The translations under genes were made by a program, and so were the position numbers. From Hamadaea sp013361475 (GTDB lineage: Bacteria; Actinomycetota; Actinomycetes; Mycobacteriales; Micromonosporaceae), in assembly GCF_040654195.1 (NCBI RefSeq), contig NZ_JBFAHM010000010.1:186001-250000 (forward strand): a stretch of DNA of 64,000 bases, read 5' to 3'. Positions 8,363 through 16,833 of the stretch are shown in pieces. The first letter of the stretch is position 1; each line of letters begins with the position of its first letter. Below the pieces are notes generated by a model, which saw nothing but the letters and a program-made list of their open reading frames with translations, was not told the DNA's origin and did no database searches.

Positions 8363-9810
8363 CGGTCGTCTCCCAGATATCCGCGGTCTCGCAGTTCGCC
8401 GACGAACCTTGCATACGGCTCGGCGAACCGTTCATGCACCTCCGGCCGGTGTGGCACGACCCGGCCCGACCCGGCCATCTTCTCCGCGGCCGCCGTCAGC
8501 GATCCGTCGCCCGCCGCCGCGGCCGCCGCCGCGCCGAACGCCGGTTCCGGGTGGGCGGGCAGGATCACGTCGCGGCCCAAGATGTCCGCGCGCAGCTGCG
8601 TCCAGTAGGCGCTGCGGGTCGCCCCGCCGGTCAGGCTGATCGGTCCCGAGACGTCCGCGCCCAGACCTTGGAGGTACGCGAAGCAGAGGCGCTCGACGAA
8701 GGCGACGCCCTGCAGCAGTGCCGCGTACCGGTCGGCGGGACCGGCGAAGACGCCGGTGTCGAAGGCCTCCGCCGCTGGGTCGACGAACGGGAAGCGCTCG
8801 CCTCGGGTGAGCAGCGGGTAGGTCAGGCCGGAGGCGGGCTCGAAGGCGGCCGCGGCGGCGTCGAGCGCGGCCCGGTCTCCCCCGGGGAAGCGCGCCTCCA
8901 GGGCTCCGGCGCCCACATTGGACGCGCCACCGGGCAACCAGCCGCCGTCGGGATGCCGATGCGAGTAGACCGCGCCACCCGGGTCGCGTAGCCGTTCAGT
9001 GGTGACACCCTTGAGCACGAGGGTGGTGCCGAGCACCGAGTTCCAGGCGCCCGGCGTCAACGCGCCCGCCGCCACCTGGGCCGCACAGCCGTCGGTCAGC
9101 CCGGCGTGCAACGGAGTGCCGACGGCGAGCCCGGTGTGCTCGGCGCCCACCAGGCCGACGCTCCCGATCCGATGTCCCGGACGTACGACGTCCGGCAGCA
9201 TGCCGGCCGGTACGCCGAGCCGGTCGAGCACCGGCGCCGGCCAGGTCCCCGCCTCGACGTCGTATCCGGTCTTCAGGGCGTGGCTCCAGTCGGTGGCGAC
9301 CGGCTCACCCGCCAGCCGCCCGGCCAGGTGGTCGGCGCAGTGTTGCAGCCGGCCCTCGTGGCCCGACCGGATCAGGTGCACCAGTTTCGGCAACGCCCAG
9401 CTCGGCTGGATGGGATAGCCGAGCGACGACCACAACTCGGCCCCGGCCGCGGCGACCTCGGCGGATTCGGCGTACGCCCGAGCGTCGTCGTACATCAGGG
9501 CCGGGGTCCGGGCGAGCCCGTCCGGGCCGGCCAGCACGAAGGTGCCCGAGGTGCTGCAGAAGCCGACGCCCCGCACCCGATCGGCGTCCACACCGGACAA
9601 CGCCTGCCGGAACGCCTCTCCGAGCACCCGCCACCATTCGGCCGGGTCCTGCTCGTGCCGGGCGGTGCCGTCCTCGGCGAGGGTGCGGTGGCTCGTCAGC
9701 CGGCCCGAGCCGCGCCCGGCGATCGAGCCCGTGCCGTCCACGAGGTACACCCGCAGGCTCTGGGTCCCGACGTCGACGCCTGCCCACAGCTCGCCTGCGG
9801 GGTTGATCAT
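8359..9810 (-). CDS. FGGY-family carbohydrate kinase (first gene of operon)
   Basis: ATP-dependent kinase of 483 residues. WAGVDVGTQSLRVYLVD provides the phosphate-binding loop, and ISLTGGATRSAYWTQLRADILGRDVILP gives the FGGY C-terminal signature. ATG 9810 is used; an in-frame GTG immediately precedes it at 9813. There is no purine-rich ribosome site, since the upstream bases are CCCCC on the coding strand. The gene leads the operon, and the palindrome 9820-9834 sits directly before it, where a bound repressor would block initiation. Confidence 0.88.
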   Translation of the reverse strand: MINPAGELWAGVDVGTQSLRVYLVDGTGSIAGRGSGRLTSHRTLAEDGTARHEQDPAEWWRVLGEAFRQALSGVDADRVRGVGFCSTSGTFVLAGPDGLARTPALMYDDARAYAESAEVAAAGAELWSSLGYPIQPSWALPKLVHLIRSGHEGRLQHCADHLAGRLAGEPVATDWSHALKTGYDVEAGTWPAPVLDRLGVPAGMLPDVVRPGHRIGSVGLVGAEHTGLAVGTPLHAGLTDGCAAQVAAGALTPGAWNSVLGTTLVLKGVTTERLRDPGGAVYSHRHPDGGWLPGGASNVGAGALEARFPGGDRAALDAAAAAFEPASGLTYPLLTRGERFPFVDPAAEAFDTGVFAGPADRYAALLQGVAFVERLCFAYLQGLGADVSGPISLTGGATRSAYWTQLRADILGRDVILPAHPEPAFGAAAAAAAGDGSLTAAAEKMAGSGRVVPHRPEVHERFAEPYARFVGELRDRGYLGDDR

Positions 9811-9819
9811 CACGGGGGA

Positions 9820-9834
9820 ATGTTAACTTAACAT
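9820..9834. promoter_or_regulatory. Perfect 15-base DeoR-type operator
   Basis: ATGTTAACTTAACAT has two perfect 7-base arms around a central C. It abuts the kinase start and includes part of the 11-base string found again at 3808-3818. The adjacent DeoR gene makes this the best operator candidate in the region. Confidence 0.7.
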
Positions 9835-9875
9835 CGCTGCGCGGTAAAGCACCGTTGATACTGCGTGAGATCGAG

Positions 9876-9887
9876 TGTTAAATAACA
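9876..9887. promoter_or_regulatory. Second TGTTA/TAACA operator-like palindrome before the phosphate transporter
   Basis: TGTTAAATAACA has 5-base arms separated by two bases. It overlaps the 5' end of the divergent phosphate transporter gene, suggesting that the same DeoR protein also touches that promoter. Confidence 0.5.
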
Positions 9888-9892
9888 TCCTC

Positions 9893-10864
9893 ATGAACTG
9901 GTTCGGCTTCGCGCTGGCCGCCGCCTTCGCCCTCTTCACCGGCTTCAACGACGCCGGTGCGCTGGTGGGGCTGGGTCTGCGCCTCAGCGCTCGAGGTCTG
10001 CCGCCGATGCCGGCCGTCGTGATGCTCGCACTGGCCGCGACGTTGGCTCCGGCCGTCCTCGGCACCGCGGTCGCCGCCACTCTCGGTGAGCGTCTCGTCG
10101 GCGCGGGCGGCGATGAGCGTACGGCGACGGCCCTGACCGCTGCCGTGACGGCGGCGGTCCTGGTCACCGCGGCCCTGGCCGCTCGCGGCCTGCCGACCAG
10201 TCTCACGCTGGCCCTCATCGGCGGCATCGCCGGAGCCGGGCTCGGCGCCGGGCTGGCCGTCGACTGGCCGATCCTCGGCTCGGTCCTGCTCACGGCCGCG
10301 ATCGCACCGTGCGTCGGGGCGCTCGCCGCGCTCGGGGTGCACCGGCTGCTCACCGCCGTACCGGCGTACGAGGGGGCCGGGCGGCGGCTGCGCTGGCTGC
10401 ACGCCGGAGCGCTCGGGATGAGCTGTCTCGCGTACGGGGCCAACGACGGGCAGAAGATGATCGCCGTCTACGCGGCCGTCCAAGGCGGCACCGCCGCCCG
10501 GTACGCCGCCTCCCCGCTCGCGCTCGTCACGATCGGCGGTTGCTTTCTCATCGGCGGGCTGCTCGGGCTGCCTCGGCTGGCCGCCGCCCTGGCCGGGCGG
10601 CTGGGCACCGGCCGCCCCGACGCCGCGGTGGTGACCGAGCTGTCCGGGGCGGGCGTCGTCCTCGGCACGGCCGCGCTCGGCGCTCCGGTGAGCATGACGC
10701 AGTCGCTGTCGGGCGCGATGGTCGGCACCGGGCTCACCGGCGGCTCGCGACGCGTCCGGTGGGGTGGTGTGCTGCGGCTCGGCCGGGCCTGGCTGCTGAC
10801 CCTGCCGACGGCGTTCGCGGTGGGCGTCGCGGGTTGTCTCCTCGTCCGGACGGCGGTCCACTGA
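9893..10864 (+). CDS. PiT-family inorganic phosphate transporter
   Basis: Polytopic membrane protein of about 323 residues with roughly ten hydrophobic helices. It carries both PiT repeat signatures, TGFNDAGALVG near the N-terminus and CLAYGANDGQKMIAVY after the loop. PiT proteins move metal-phosphate complexes with protons. An in-frame GTG at 9875 is an alternative start, but it would place the operator-like palindrome inside the gene. The stop overlaps the next start as TGATG. Divergence from the phosphodiester operon and shared operator motifs suggest phosphate balance during use of that substrate (inference). Confidence 0.9.
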   Translation: MNWFGFALAAAFALFTGFNDAGALVGLGLRLSARGLPPMPAVVMLALAATLAPAVLGTAVAATLGERLVGAGGDERTATALTAAVTAAVLVTAALAARGLPTSLTLALIGGIAGAGLGAGLAVDWPILGSVLLTAAIAPCVGALAALGVHRLLTAVPAYEGAGRRLRWLHAGALGMSCLAYGANDGQKMIAVYAAVQGGTAARYAASPLALVTIGGCFLIGGLLGLPRLAAALAGRLGTGRPDAAVVTELSGAGVVLGTAALGAPVSMTQSLSGAMVGTGLTGGSRRVRWGGVLRLGRAWLLTLPTAFAVGVAGCLLVRTAVH

Positions 10865-11499
10865 TGCCCGCCCGCCTCAGTGATCTGCTTCGCGACTTGT
10901 CCGGACGCGGTGACGAACTGCTGGCCCGGCTCGTCGCCGAGCAGATCGCCATCGCCGCCGACGGCACGTGTCTCGCCGCCGCCCTGGCCCGGGGGGAGCT
11001 GGCCGCCCCGGACGCCCGGCAGCGTGTGGCCGAGATCGAGCACGCCGGGGACGACGGCCGGGCGCGACTGGTCCAGCGACTGCGCCGCAGCGTCACGTCC
11101 CCTGTGGACCGGGAAGACCTGTTCCGCCTGTCTCGCAGCGTGGACGACGTGCTCGACGCCGTCCGCGACTTCATCCGGGAGGCCGACCTCTTCGGTCTCA
11201 CCACCCTGCCGGCCTGCCCGCCGGTGCTCGACGCGCTCGCGCGCGGTCTGGCCGGACTCACCGACGCGGTGCTGCTGCTGCCCCGCGATCCGGTGACGGC
11301 GGCCGAACTCGCGCTCCGGGCGAAGAAGCAGGGCCTGCGCACGGAGTACCAGCATGCGCTGTCCCGGCTTCTCGATCAGCCGCTCACTGCCGACGTCCTC
11401 AAGGCGACCCTGCTCCTCCACCGGCTGGACACCGCGGGAATCCATCTCGCGGCGGCCGCCGACGCCCTCGCCGACGGGGTGATGAAGCGGTTCCAGTAG
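10864..11499 (+). CDS. DUF47 PhoU-like partner of the PiT transporter
   Basis: 211-residue, largely helical acidic protein of the DUF47 (PhoU-like, Pit accessory) family; conserved text includes DREDLFRLSRSVDDVLDAVRDFIREA and LRTEYQHALSRLLDQP. ATG 10864 shares one base with the transporter stop (TGATG), so translation is coupled. DUF47 proteins commonly sit beside PiT transporters and are thought to gate them; the mechanism is not visible in the sequence. No signal peptide or membrane helix, so it is cytoplasmic. Confidence 0.87.
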   Translation: MPARLSDLLRDLSGRGDELLARLVAEQIAIAADGTCLAAALARGELAAPDARQRVAEIEHAGDDGRARLVQRLRRSVTSPVDREDLFRLSRSVDDVLDAVRDFIREADLFGLTTLPACPPVLDALARGLAGLTDAVLLLPRDPVTAAELALRAKKQGLRTEYQHALSRLLDQPLTADVLKATLLLHRLDTAGIHLAAAADALADGVMKRFQ

Positions 11500-11525
11500 C
11501 ACCACCGTCCCCATTGGAGGTACTC

Positions 11526-12554
11526 ATGCCCCTCAACCGCCGTACGCTGTTCCAAGCCGCCGGGCTCGGCGCGCTCGCCGCCGCCCTGCCGGTGACCGCC
11601 ACGTCCGCCGGTGCCGCCGACGTGGCCGCCCCACCACGCTTCGACCTGGCCGCGCCCGGTCAGCCGCTGTTCCGCACCAAGCCGCTGCACAACAAGACGG
11701 TCCTGCAGTCGCTCGCCTTCGACAACGTCAACCGGCACGTGTACACCGTGCAGCTCATGGCCGGCGGGCAGCAGCTCGCCGGAGAGGCCGCACCCGTCAG
11801 CGGAGCCAAGCGGGATCTGGCCGGCGACCTCTGCCTGACCCAGCTCGACCTCGACGGGAACGAGCTGGGCCACATGTTCCTCATGGGCTTCGGCCACGGC
11901 GTGCAGATCGGCGCCGAACCGGTCGGCTCGTCCGCCTTCCTCTGGACCGAGACCGACGCGATCGCCGACGACGGGCTGCACGGCTGGGGCAGCCGCCTCG
12001 CCCGGTTCCGGTTCGACGACGGGGCGATCGTCACCCCCGACTCCCCCGGCGTACGCCGAATCACGCCGATCCCGGGCGCGGACCGGACGACGTGTGGGGT
12101 CGATCCGGTGCTGAACCGGCTGGTGATGCGTCACCGGATCGCCGGGACCTTCCGGTACGCCCTCTACGACCTCGACGACGTCCGGCGCAATCAGTTCGCC
12201 CCGATCTTCGAGGTGGACCAGCCGGCCCTGACCTACTCGTTCCAGGGGTACGCCAGCAGCGGCGCCTACCTCTACCTCCTGGAGGGCTCGTCCTACGGCA
12301 GCTCCGGCTCGACCGCGCCGATCGGGAACACCTACCTCACCTGCGTGGAGTGGGCGTCCGGGGCGGTCGTGGCCCGGCAGCTCGTCACCGACGGCACCGA
12401 TCTGGCCTTCCGGGAGCCCGAAGGAATGGCGATCCAGGTCCCCGACCTGGGCGACCCGGCCGGGATCCGGCTGGCCTTCGGATTCGCCTCGACCACGTCA
12501 CCCACCGACACGGCGAAGCTGGCGAGCGTCTACTACAAGGACGTGCTCATCTGA
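11526..12554 (+). CDS. Tat-exported TagC-like beta-propeller protein
   Basis: 342-residue secreted protein. The N-terminus MPLNRRTLFQAAGLGALAAA is a twin-arginine signal ending near AGAADVAA. The mature part (KPLHNKTVLQSLAFDNVNRHVYTVQ, GFGHGVQIG, LTYSFQGYAS) resembles the P68-receptor-binding/TagC-like beta-propeller domain often annotated as teichoic acid protein C or phage baseplate protein. ATG 11526 follows TGGAGG with five bases spacing. Next to a phosphate transporter and a glycerophosphodiester system, a role on cell-wall polymers is attractive but unproven. Confidence 0.72.
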   Translation: MPLNRRTLFQAAGLGALAAALPVTATSAGAADVAAPPRFDLAAPGQPLFRTKPLHNKTVLQSLAFDNVNRHVYTVQLMAGGQQLAGEAAPVSGAKRDLAGDLCLTQLDLDGNELGHMFLMGFGHGVQIGAEPVGSSAFLWTETDAIADDGLHGWGSRLARFRFDDGAIVTPDSPGVRRITPIPGADRTTCGVDPVLNRLVMRHRIAGTFRYALYDLDDVRRNQFAPIFEVDQPALTYSFQGYASSGAYLYLLEGSSYGSSGSTAPIGNTYLTCVEWASGAVVARQLVTDGTDLAFREPEGMAIQVPDLGDPAGIRLAFGFASTTSPTDTAKLASVYYKDVLI

Positions 12555-12624
12555 TCATCGCGTCAGCCATGCTGTTTCGGCGGACATTTCACCGCGCGAA
12601 GCAGCATGGCCGGCGTGATGATCA
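12552..12624. repeat. Dispersed palindromic repeat, family A, copy 1
   Basis: A 23-base left arm (from TGATCATCGCGTCAGCC) pairs imperfectly with the right arm ending TGATGATCA, around a core containing CGGACATTTC. It overlaps the stop of the TagC-like gene and encodes the last 22-23 residues of the convergent ATPase gene. Other copies are at 42134, 51520, 56686 and 60492. Confidence 0.85.
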
Positions 12625-13043
12625 CGCGACGGGCTCAGCCCGTTCAGATTGAGCCAGGCGAGCACGGTGGTCCCGGCGTCGCCCGAATGGATCTCCACCC
12701 CGTCCGCGAGCCGCCGGACGAGCCACAGGCCCCGGCCGTGCGGCGCGTCCGGGCCGACCAGCTCCCAGCCCACCCCGAACGGATCGGGCATCCCCACGCC
12801 CGCGTCCGAGACCTCGCAGAACAGCTGGCCCGGCGTACGCCACACGCGCAGCCGGCCGACGCCGCCGCCGTACATGACGGCGTTGGTCGCCAGCTCATTG
12901 GCGATGATGACCATCGCGTTCGCCCGTTCCTCACCGGCGCCGGCCGTGCGGGCGGCGGCCGCCGTGGCCTCGCGCACCGCGGCGAGGCCGTCCAGCCGGA
13001 AGGACCGTTCGGCGACCAGCTCCGCGGCGTGGTCAGGTGGCAT
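12555..13043 (-). CDS. RsbW-like ATP-binding protein (HATPase_c_2), tail encoded by a repeat
   Basis: 162-residue single-domain GHKL ATPase of the anti-sigma/serine kinase type. The N box reads IIANELATNAVMYGG (about 47-61), the G1 box SDAGVGMPDPF and the G2 box GRGLWLVRRLADGVEI. The domain is complete by about residue 133 (TVLAWLNL); from residue 140 on the sequence is encoded by palindromic repeat copy 1, so the natural stop has probably been displaced by repeat insertion. In actinomycetes such proteins control sigma factors or other signalling partners; no partner lies adjacent. Confidence 0.82.
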   Translation of the reverse strand: MPPDHAAELVAERSFRLDGLAAVREATAAAARTAGAGEERANAMVIIANELATNAVMYGGGVGRLRVWRTPGQLFCEVSDAGVGMPDPFGVGWELVGPDAPHGRGLWLVRRLADGVEIHSGDAGTTVLAWLNLNGLSPSRDHHAGHAASRGEMSAETAWLTR

Positions 13044-13121
13044 GGCCGCCCGATACCCGACGGTGCTCGAACGAAAACGCGGGTCAGGGGCCTGGTCAGG
13101 AATCGGACATCGGGCCCGTTG

Positions 13122-13832
13122 TCAGCGGACGAGGCGAAGCCCGCCCATCCCGCCGTCGACCGCGAGCGAGGCTCCGGTCGTCGCCCCCGCCCCCGGCCCG
13201 GCCAGGTACGCGATCGCCGCGGCGACCTCGTCCGCGGTGACGAGGCGCCCGGTGGGCTGCCGGGCTTCGAGCCGGGCCCGTTCGGCGGCCGGGTCGGCGG
13301 CGTTGGCGAGCAGCCGGGCGACCCACGGCGTGTCCACCGTTCCCGGCGCGACGCAGCAGACGCGTACGCCGAACGACACGAGGTCCGCCGCCATGGCGAG
13401 CGTCAACGCATGGACGGCGCCTTTGGACGCGCTGTACAGCGCCCGGTTGACCAGCCCGGCCGTAGCGGCGATCGACGACACGTTGACGATCACCCCGCCG
13501 TGCCGCGACGCCTTCAGGTAGGGCAGCGCCGCCCGGCTGGCCCGGACGATCCCGACGACGTTGACGTCCAGTACGCGATGCCACTCCTCGTCGGAGTTGG
13601 CCTCCACCGGCCCGACCGCGCTGATCCCGGCGCTGTTGACGAGGATGTCGACGCCGCCGTGCTCAGCCGCGATCCGCTCGAGTACGCCCTCCAGCGGCCG
13701 GCTGACGTCGCCGTCCGGCAGGTCGACGACGGCCACGGTCGCGCCGCGTTCCCGGAAGAGCGCCGCGCAGGCGGCCCCGATGCCGGACGCGCCGCCCGTG
13801 ACGACGGCCACCCGTCCCGCGAAGTCGTTCAT
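13122..13832 (-). CDS. SDR dehydrogenase, probable 2-keto-3-deoxy-L-fuconate 4-dehydrogenase
   Basis: 236-residue classical short-chain dehydrogenase with TGGASGIG for NAD binding, NSAG, catalytic Ser in VSSIAA and YSASKGA (Tyr-Lys). ATG 13832 overlaps the dehydratase stop (ATGA), so it is the last gene of the fucose operon. In the route known from Xanthomonas, an SDR oxidises 2-keto-3-deoxy-L-fuconate to the 2,4-diketo acid, which a fumarylacetoacetase-family hydrolase then splits; both partners are here. Function is assigned from context. Confidence 0.8.
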   Translation of the reverse strand: MNDFAGRVAVVTGGASGIGAACAALFRERGATVAVVDLPDGDVSRPLEGVLERIAAEHGGVDILVNSAGISAVGPVEANSDEEWHRVLDVNVVGIVRASRAALPYLKASRHGGVIVNVSSIAATAGLVNRALYSASKGAVHALTLAMAADLVSFGVRVCCVAPGTVDTPWVARLLANAADPAAERARLEARQPTGRLVTADEVAAAIAYLAGPGAGATTGASLAVDGGMGGLRLVR

Positions 13833-15136
13833 TGGATCCTCCACTCCGGACCGTTGGGGAAGGCGTACCGGGTCAGGGTGTCCTCGCGCATCTGAGCGGA
13901 GAAGCCCGGCCGCTGGGGCGCGCGGTAGCGCCCGTCCCGGATGACCACCGGGTCCACGAAGTGCTCGTGGAGGTGGTCGACGTATTCGAGGTGACGCCCG
14001 TCCAGGGCGCCGGAGACCGCCACGTAGTCGAAGAACGAGAAGTGCTGGACCAGTTCGCAGAGGCCGACGCCGCCCGCGTGCGGGCAGACCGGCTTGCCGA
14101 AGGCCGCCGCGAGCAGCAGGATCGCCAGGTTCTCGGTGACTCCGCCGACCCGGCAGGCGTCGATCTGCACGACGTCGATCGCGTCGGCCTGCAGCAGCTG
14201 CTTGAACATGACCCGGTTGTGCACGTGCTCACCGGTCGCGACGCGGATCGGCCCTCCGCCGGGACCCGCTCCGCGCAGTCCGGCGCGGATGGCGGCGTGC
14301 CCGAGCACCTCGTCCGGGCTGGTGGGCTCCTCGATCCAGTAGGGGTCGAGCGGAGCCAGGCGCTTCATCCAGTCGATCGCCACGGGCACGTCCCAGCGCT
14401 GGTTGGCGTCCACCGCGATGCGTACCCCTGGTCCGATTGCGGCCCGCGCGGCCCGGAACCGGCGCAGATCGTCCTCGAGGTCCGCGCCGACCTTCAGCTT
14501 GATCATGTCGAAGCCGTCGGCCACCGCCTCCTTCGCGAGCCGGGTGACCTTGGCGTCGTCGTAGCCGAGCCAGCCCGCCGAGGTGGTATAGGCCGGGTAT
14601 CCGGTATCGGCGATCTCGGCCAAGCGCTGCTCGCGGCCCGCCGCCCGGTCCGTGAGCAGATCCACGGCCGCCGCGGGGCTCAAGGCGTCGGTCAGATACC
14701 GCCAGTCGACCAGGTCTACCAGGTGCTCCGGCGAGTACGCCGAAAGCAGCCGCCACAGGGGCAACCCGGCGCGGCGGGCGGTCAGATCCCAGACGGCGTT
14801 GATGATCGCCGCCGCCGCCAGGTGCATGACCCCCTTCTCGGGGCCGAGCCAGCGCAGCTGGGAGTCGTGGGTCAGCCGCCGGGCGAACTCCCCGAGATCC
14901 AGCGGGTCGAGGGCTTGACCGACCACATAGGAGCGCATCGCCTCGATCGCCGCGACGCAGACGTCGTTGCCCCGGCCGATGGTGAAGGTCAGCCCGTATC
15001 CCGTCAGCCCGCCGTCGGTGATCAGTTCGACGTAGGCCGCCGAGTAGTCCGGATCGGGATTCATCGCGTCGGAGCCGTCGAGCGTCCGGGAGGTCGGGAA
15101 GCGGATGTCGTGCACCCGCATGCCGGTGATCTTCAT
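13829..15136 (-). CDS. fucD: L-fuconate dehydratase, enolase superfamily
   Basis: 435-residue Mg-dependent acid-sugar dehydratase converting L-fuconate to 2-keto-3-deoxy-L-fuconate. Enolase-superfamily hallmarks are MIKLKVGADLEDD (KxK base), IAVDANQRWD (metal Asp), YWIEEPTSPDE (metal Glu), ATGEHVHNRVMFKQLLQ (metal Glu and catalytic His region) and CPHAGGVGLCELVQH. TSAGWLGYDD and GLTFTIGRGND are characteristic of fuconate dehydratases. ATG 15136 is used; GTG 15151 would give a GTGA overlap with the upstream stop and is a real alternative. Confidence 0.9.
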   Translation of the reverse strand: MKITGMRVHDIRFPTSRTLDGSDAMNPDPDYSAAYVELITDGGLTGYGLTFTIGRGNDVCVAAIEAMRSYVVGQALDPLDLGEFARRLTHDSQLRWLGPEKGVMHLAAAAIINAVWDLTARRAGLPLWRLLSAYSPEHLVDLVDWRYLTDALSPAAAVDLLTDRAAGREQRLAEIADTGYPAYTTSAGWLGYDDAKVTRLAKEAVADGFDMIKLKVGADLEDDLRRFRAARAAIGPGVRIAVDANQRWDVPVAIDWMKRLAPLDPYWIEEPTSPDEVLGHAAIRAGLRGAGPGGGPIRVATGEHVHNRVMFKQLLQADAIDVVQIDACRVGGVTENLAILLLAAAFGKPVCPHAGGVGLCELVQHFSFFDYVAVSGALDGRHLEYVDHLHEHFVDPVVIRDGRYRAPQRPGFSAQMREDTLTRYAFPNGPEWRIQ

Positions 15137-15147
15137 GTCACCGGGTT

Positions 15148-16005
15148 TCACGCCGCCGCCAGCCGCGTACGCTGATGGCCGATGCCGTCGATCTCGACCT
15201 CCACCAGGTCGCCCGGCTGCAGGTAGGGGAACCGGCCGGACAGCGCGACGCCTTGGGGCGTACCGGTGTTGAGGACGTCGCCCGGTTCGAGCACGGTGAA
15301 CTGGGACAGGTGCCAGATGAGGGTGCCGACGTCGAAGATCATGTCCGCCGTCGAGGAGTCCTGCCGGGGCTCGCCGTTCACCCAGCTGCGCAGCCGGAGC
15401 TTCTGCGGCCCGCCGAGCGCCTCGACCTCGTCCGGAGTGACGAGCCACGGCCCGAGCGGGTTGAACGTCTCGCAGCTCTTGCCCTTCGACCACTGCCCGC
15501 CCGAGACCTCCAGCTGGAACGTCCGCTCGGAGACGTCGTTCGAGACGGCGTACGCCCCGACGCACCGCAGGCCCTCCTCGGGCGAGGAGAGGTAGCGTGC
15601 CCGCTTGCCGATGACGACGGCCAGCTCGACCTCCCAGTCGGTCTTCACCGAGCCCCGGGGGATGAGGATGTCGTCGTAGGGGCCGGACAACGTGTTCGGC
15701 GCCTTGTAGAACATGATCGGCTGGGTCGGCGGCTCCTGCCCGGACTCGGCGGCGTGCGCGGCGTAGTTCTGCCCGATGCAGAGGATGACGCCCGGCCGGG
15801 CCAGCGGCGCGCCGAGGCGCTGGCCGGTGATGTCGATCTCCGGCAGCCCGGTGAGCTGGAGTCCGGCCGCGACTCGGGCGAGGAACTCCCCGTCGATGTC
15901 GGCCGTCAGCGACCGCAGGTCGTAACACGTGAGCACGGCGGGCGTGGAGTCGTCGAGAGCGACCGGAATCTCGGCCCCGGCGGGGCCGACTCTGAGGAAT
16001 TTCAT
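15148..16005 (-). CDS. Fumarylacetoacetase-family hydrolase, probable 2,4-diketo-3-deoxy-L-fuconate hydrolase
   Basis: 285-residue FAH-fold enzyme. ILCIGQNYAAHAAESG, the metal residues in DWEVELAVVIGKRAR, and FDVGTLIWHLSQFTVLEPGDVLNTGTPQGV are family signatures. In the non-phosphorylating fucose route such a hydrolase releases pyruvate and L-lactate. ATG 16005 lies three bases after the lactonase stop. Other FAH proteins act on acylpyruvates or homoprotocatechuate products, but the flanking fuconate genes settle the likely role. Confidence 0.85.
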   Translation of the reverse strand: MKFLRVGPAGAEIPVALDDSTPAVLTCYDLRSLTADIDGEFLARVAAGLQLTGLPEIDITGQRLGAPLARPGVILCIGQNYAAHAAESGQEPPTQPIMFYKAPNTLSGPYDDILIPRGSVKTDWEVELAVVIGKRARYLSSPEEGLRCVGAYAVSNDVSERTFQLEVSGGQWSKGKSCETFNPLGPWLVTPDEVEALGGPQKLRLRSWVNGEPRQDSSTADMIFDVGTLIWHLSQFTVLEPGDVLNTGTPQGVALSGRFPYLQPGDLVEVEIDGIGHQRTRLAAA

Positions 16006-16008
16006 GTG

Positions 16009-16833
16009 TCAATCCAATCCATACGTACGAGCGGCGTTGTCGGTGAAGACCGCCGCGTGCAGGTGGGCCGGGATCAGGTCGCGGGCGGCGGCCAGCCACC
16101 GCTCGTAGCCCCCGGCCAGCTCCACCACCGGCCAGTCCGACCCCCAGAGGAGCCGATCCGGGCCGAAGAACTCCAGCGCCCCGTCGGCGTACGGGCGCAG
16201 GTCGTCGACTTGCCAGGTCGCCCAGTCGGCCTCGGTGACCAGGCCCGACAGCTTCGCCACGACGTTCGGGCAGGCGGCGAGGCCGGCCACGGCCGCCCGC
16301 CAGGGGGCAACCGCCCCGGAGCGGATCTGCGGCTTGCCGAGGTGGTCGAGGACCAGCCGGGCGTGGGGCAGCGACGTGGCCGCCACAACCGCGCCGGGAA
16401 TCTGCTCGGCCCGGATCACGAGGTCGAAGGTGAGCCCGGCGTCGGCGATGAGGGCCAGCCCGTCGATCACGTCCGGGCGGGCGAGGAAACCCGGATCGGG
16501 CTCGGCCTGCACCTGGCTGCGTACGCCGGCCAGCTTGGCGCCGCCCGGTCCGGCTCGATGGGCGTCGAGTTTCTCGGCCAGCCGGGGATCGAGCGGGTCG
16601 GCCCACCCCACGACGGCGGCGATCTCGGGCGTACCGGCGGCGAGGGCGAGGAACTCGGTGGTCTCGGCGTCGTCGCAGCGGCCCGCCTCGACGAGCACCG
16701 TCCTCGTGACGCCGGCCCGAGCGAGCCGCTGCCGCAGGTCGTCCACCGTGTAGTCCCGGCGGATCGGGGCCAGCTCCGGCTCGGCGAGCCAGGCGTACCC
16801 GGCGGTCCAGAGATGGTGATGGGCGTCGATCAC
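16009..16833 (-). CDS. L-fuconolactonase, amidohydrolase_2 family
   Basis: 274-residue TIM-barrel hydrolase that opens L-fucono-lactone to L-fuconate. MIDAHHHLWTAGYAWL gives the HxH metal motif, LDHLGKP a further histidine and LLWGSDWPV the catalytic Asp. GTG 16833 overlaps the dehydrogenase stop (GTGA), fixing the start. Cytoplasmic, no signal peptide. Order and overlap place it directly after the dehydrogenase that makes its substrate. Confidence 0.87.
   Translation of the reverse strand: MIDAHHHLWTAGYAWLAEPELAPIRRDYTVDDLRQRLARAGVTRTVLVEAGRCDDAETTEFLALAAGTPEIAAVVGWADPLDPRLAEKLDAHRAGPGGAKLAGVRSQVQAEPDPGFLARPDVIDGLALIADAGLTFDLVIRAEQIPGAVVAATSLPHARLVLDHLGKPQIRSGAVAPWRAAVAGLAACPNVVAKLSGLVTEADWATWQVDDLRPYADGALEFFGPDRLLWGSDWPVVELAGGYERWLAAARDLIPAHLHAAVFTDNAARTYGLD

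Noticed and set aside
13829..16606. Upstream extension of the fuconate dehydratase frame to 925 codons
   Set aside because: The extra part is low-complexity Arg/Pro text antisense-free but out of frame with the FAH and lactonase genes that clearly occupy it.
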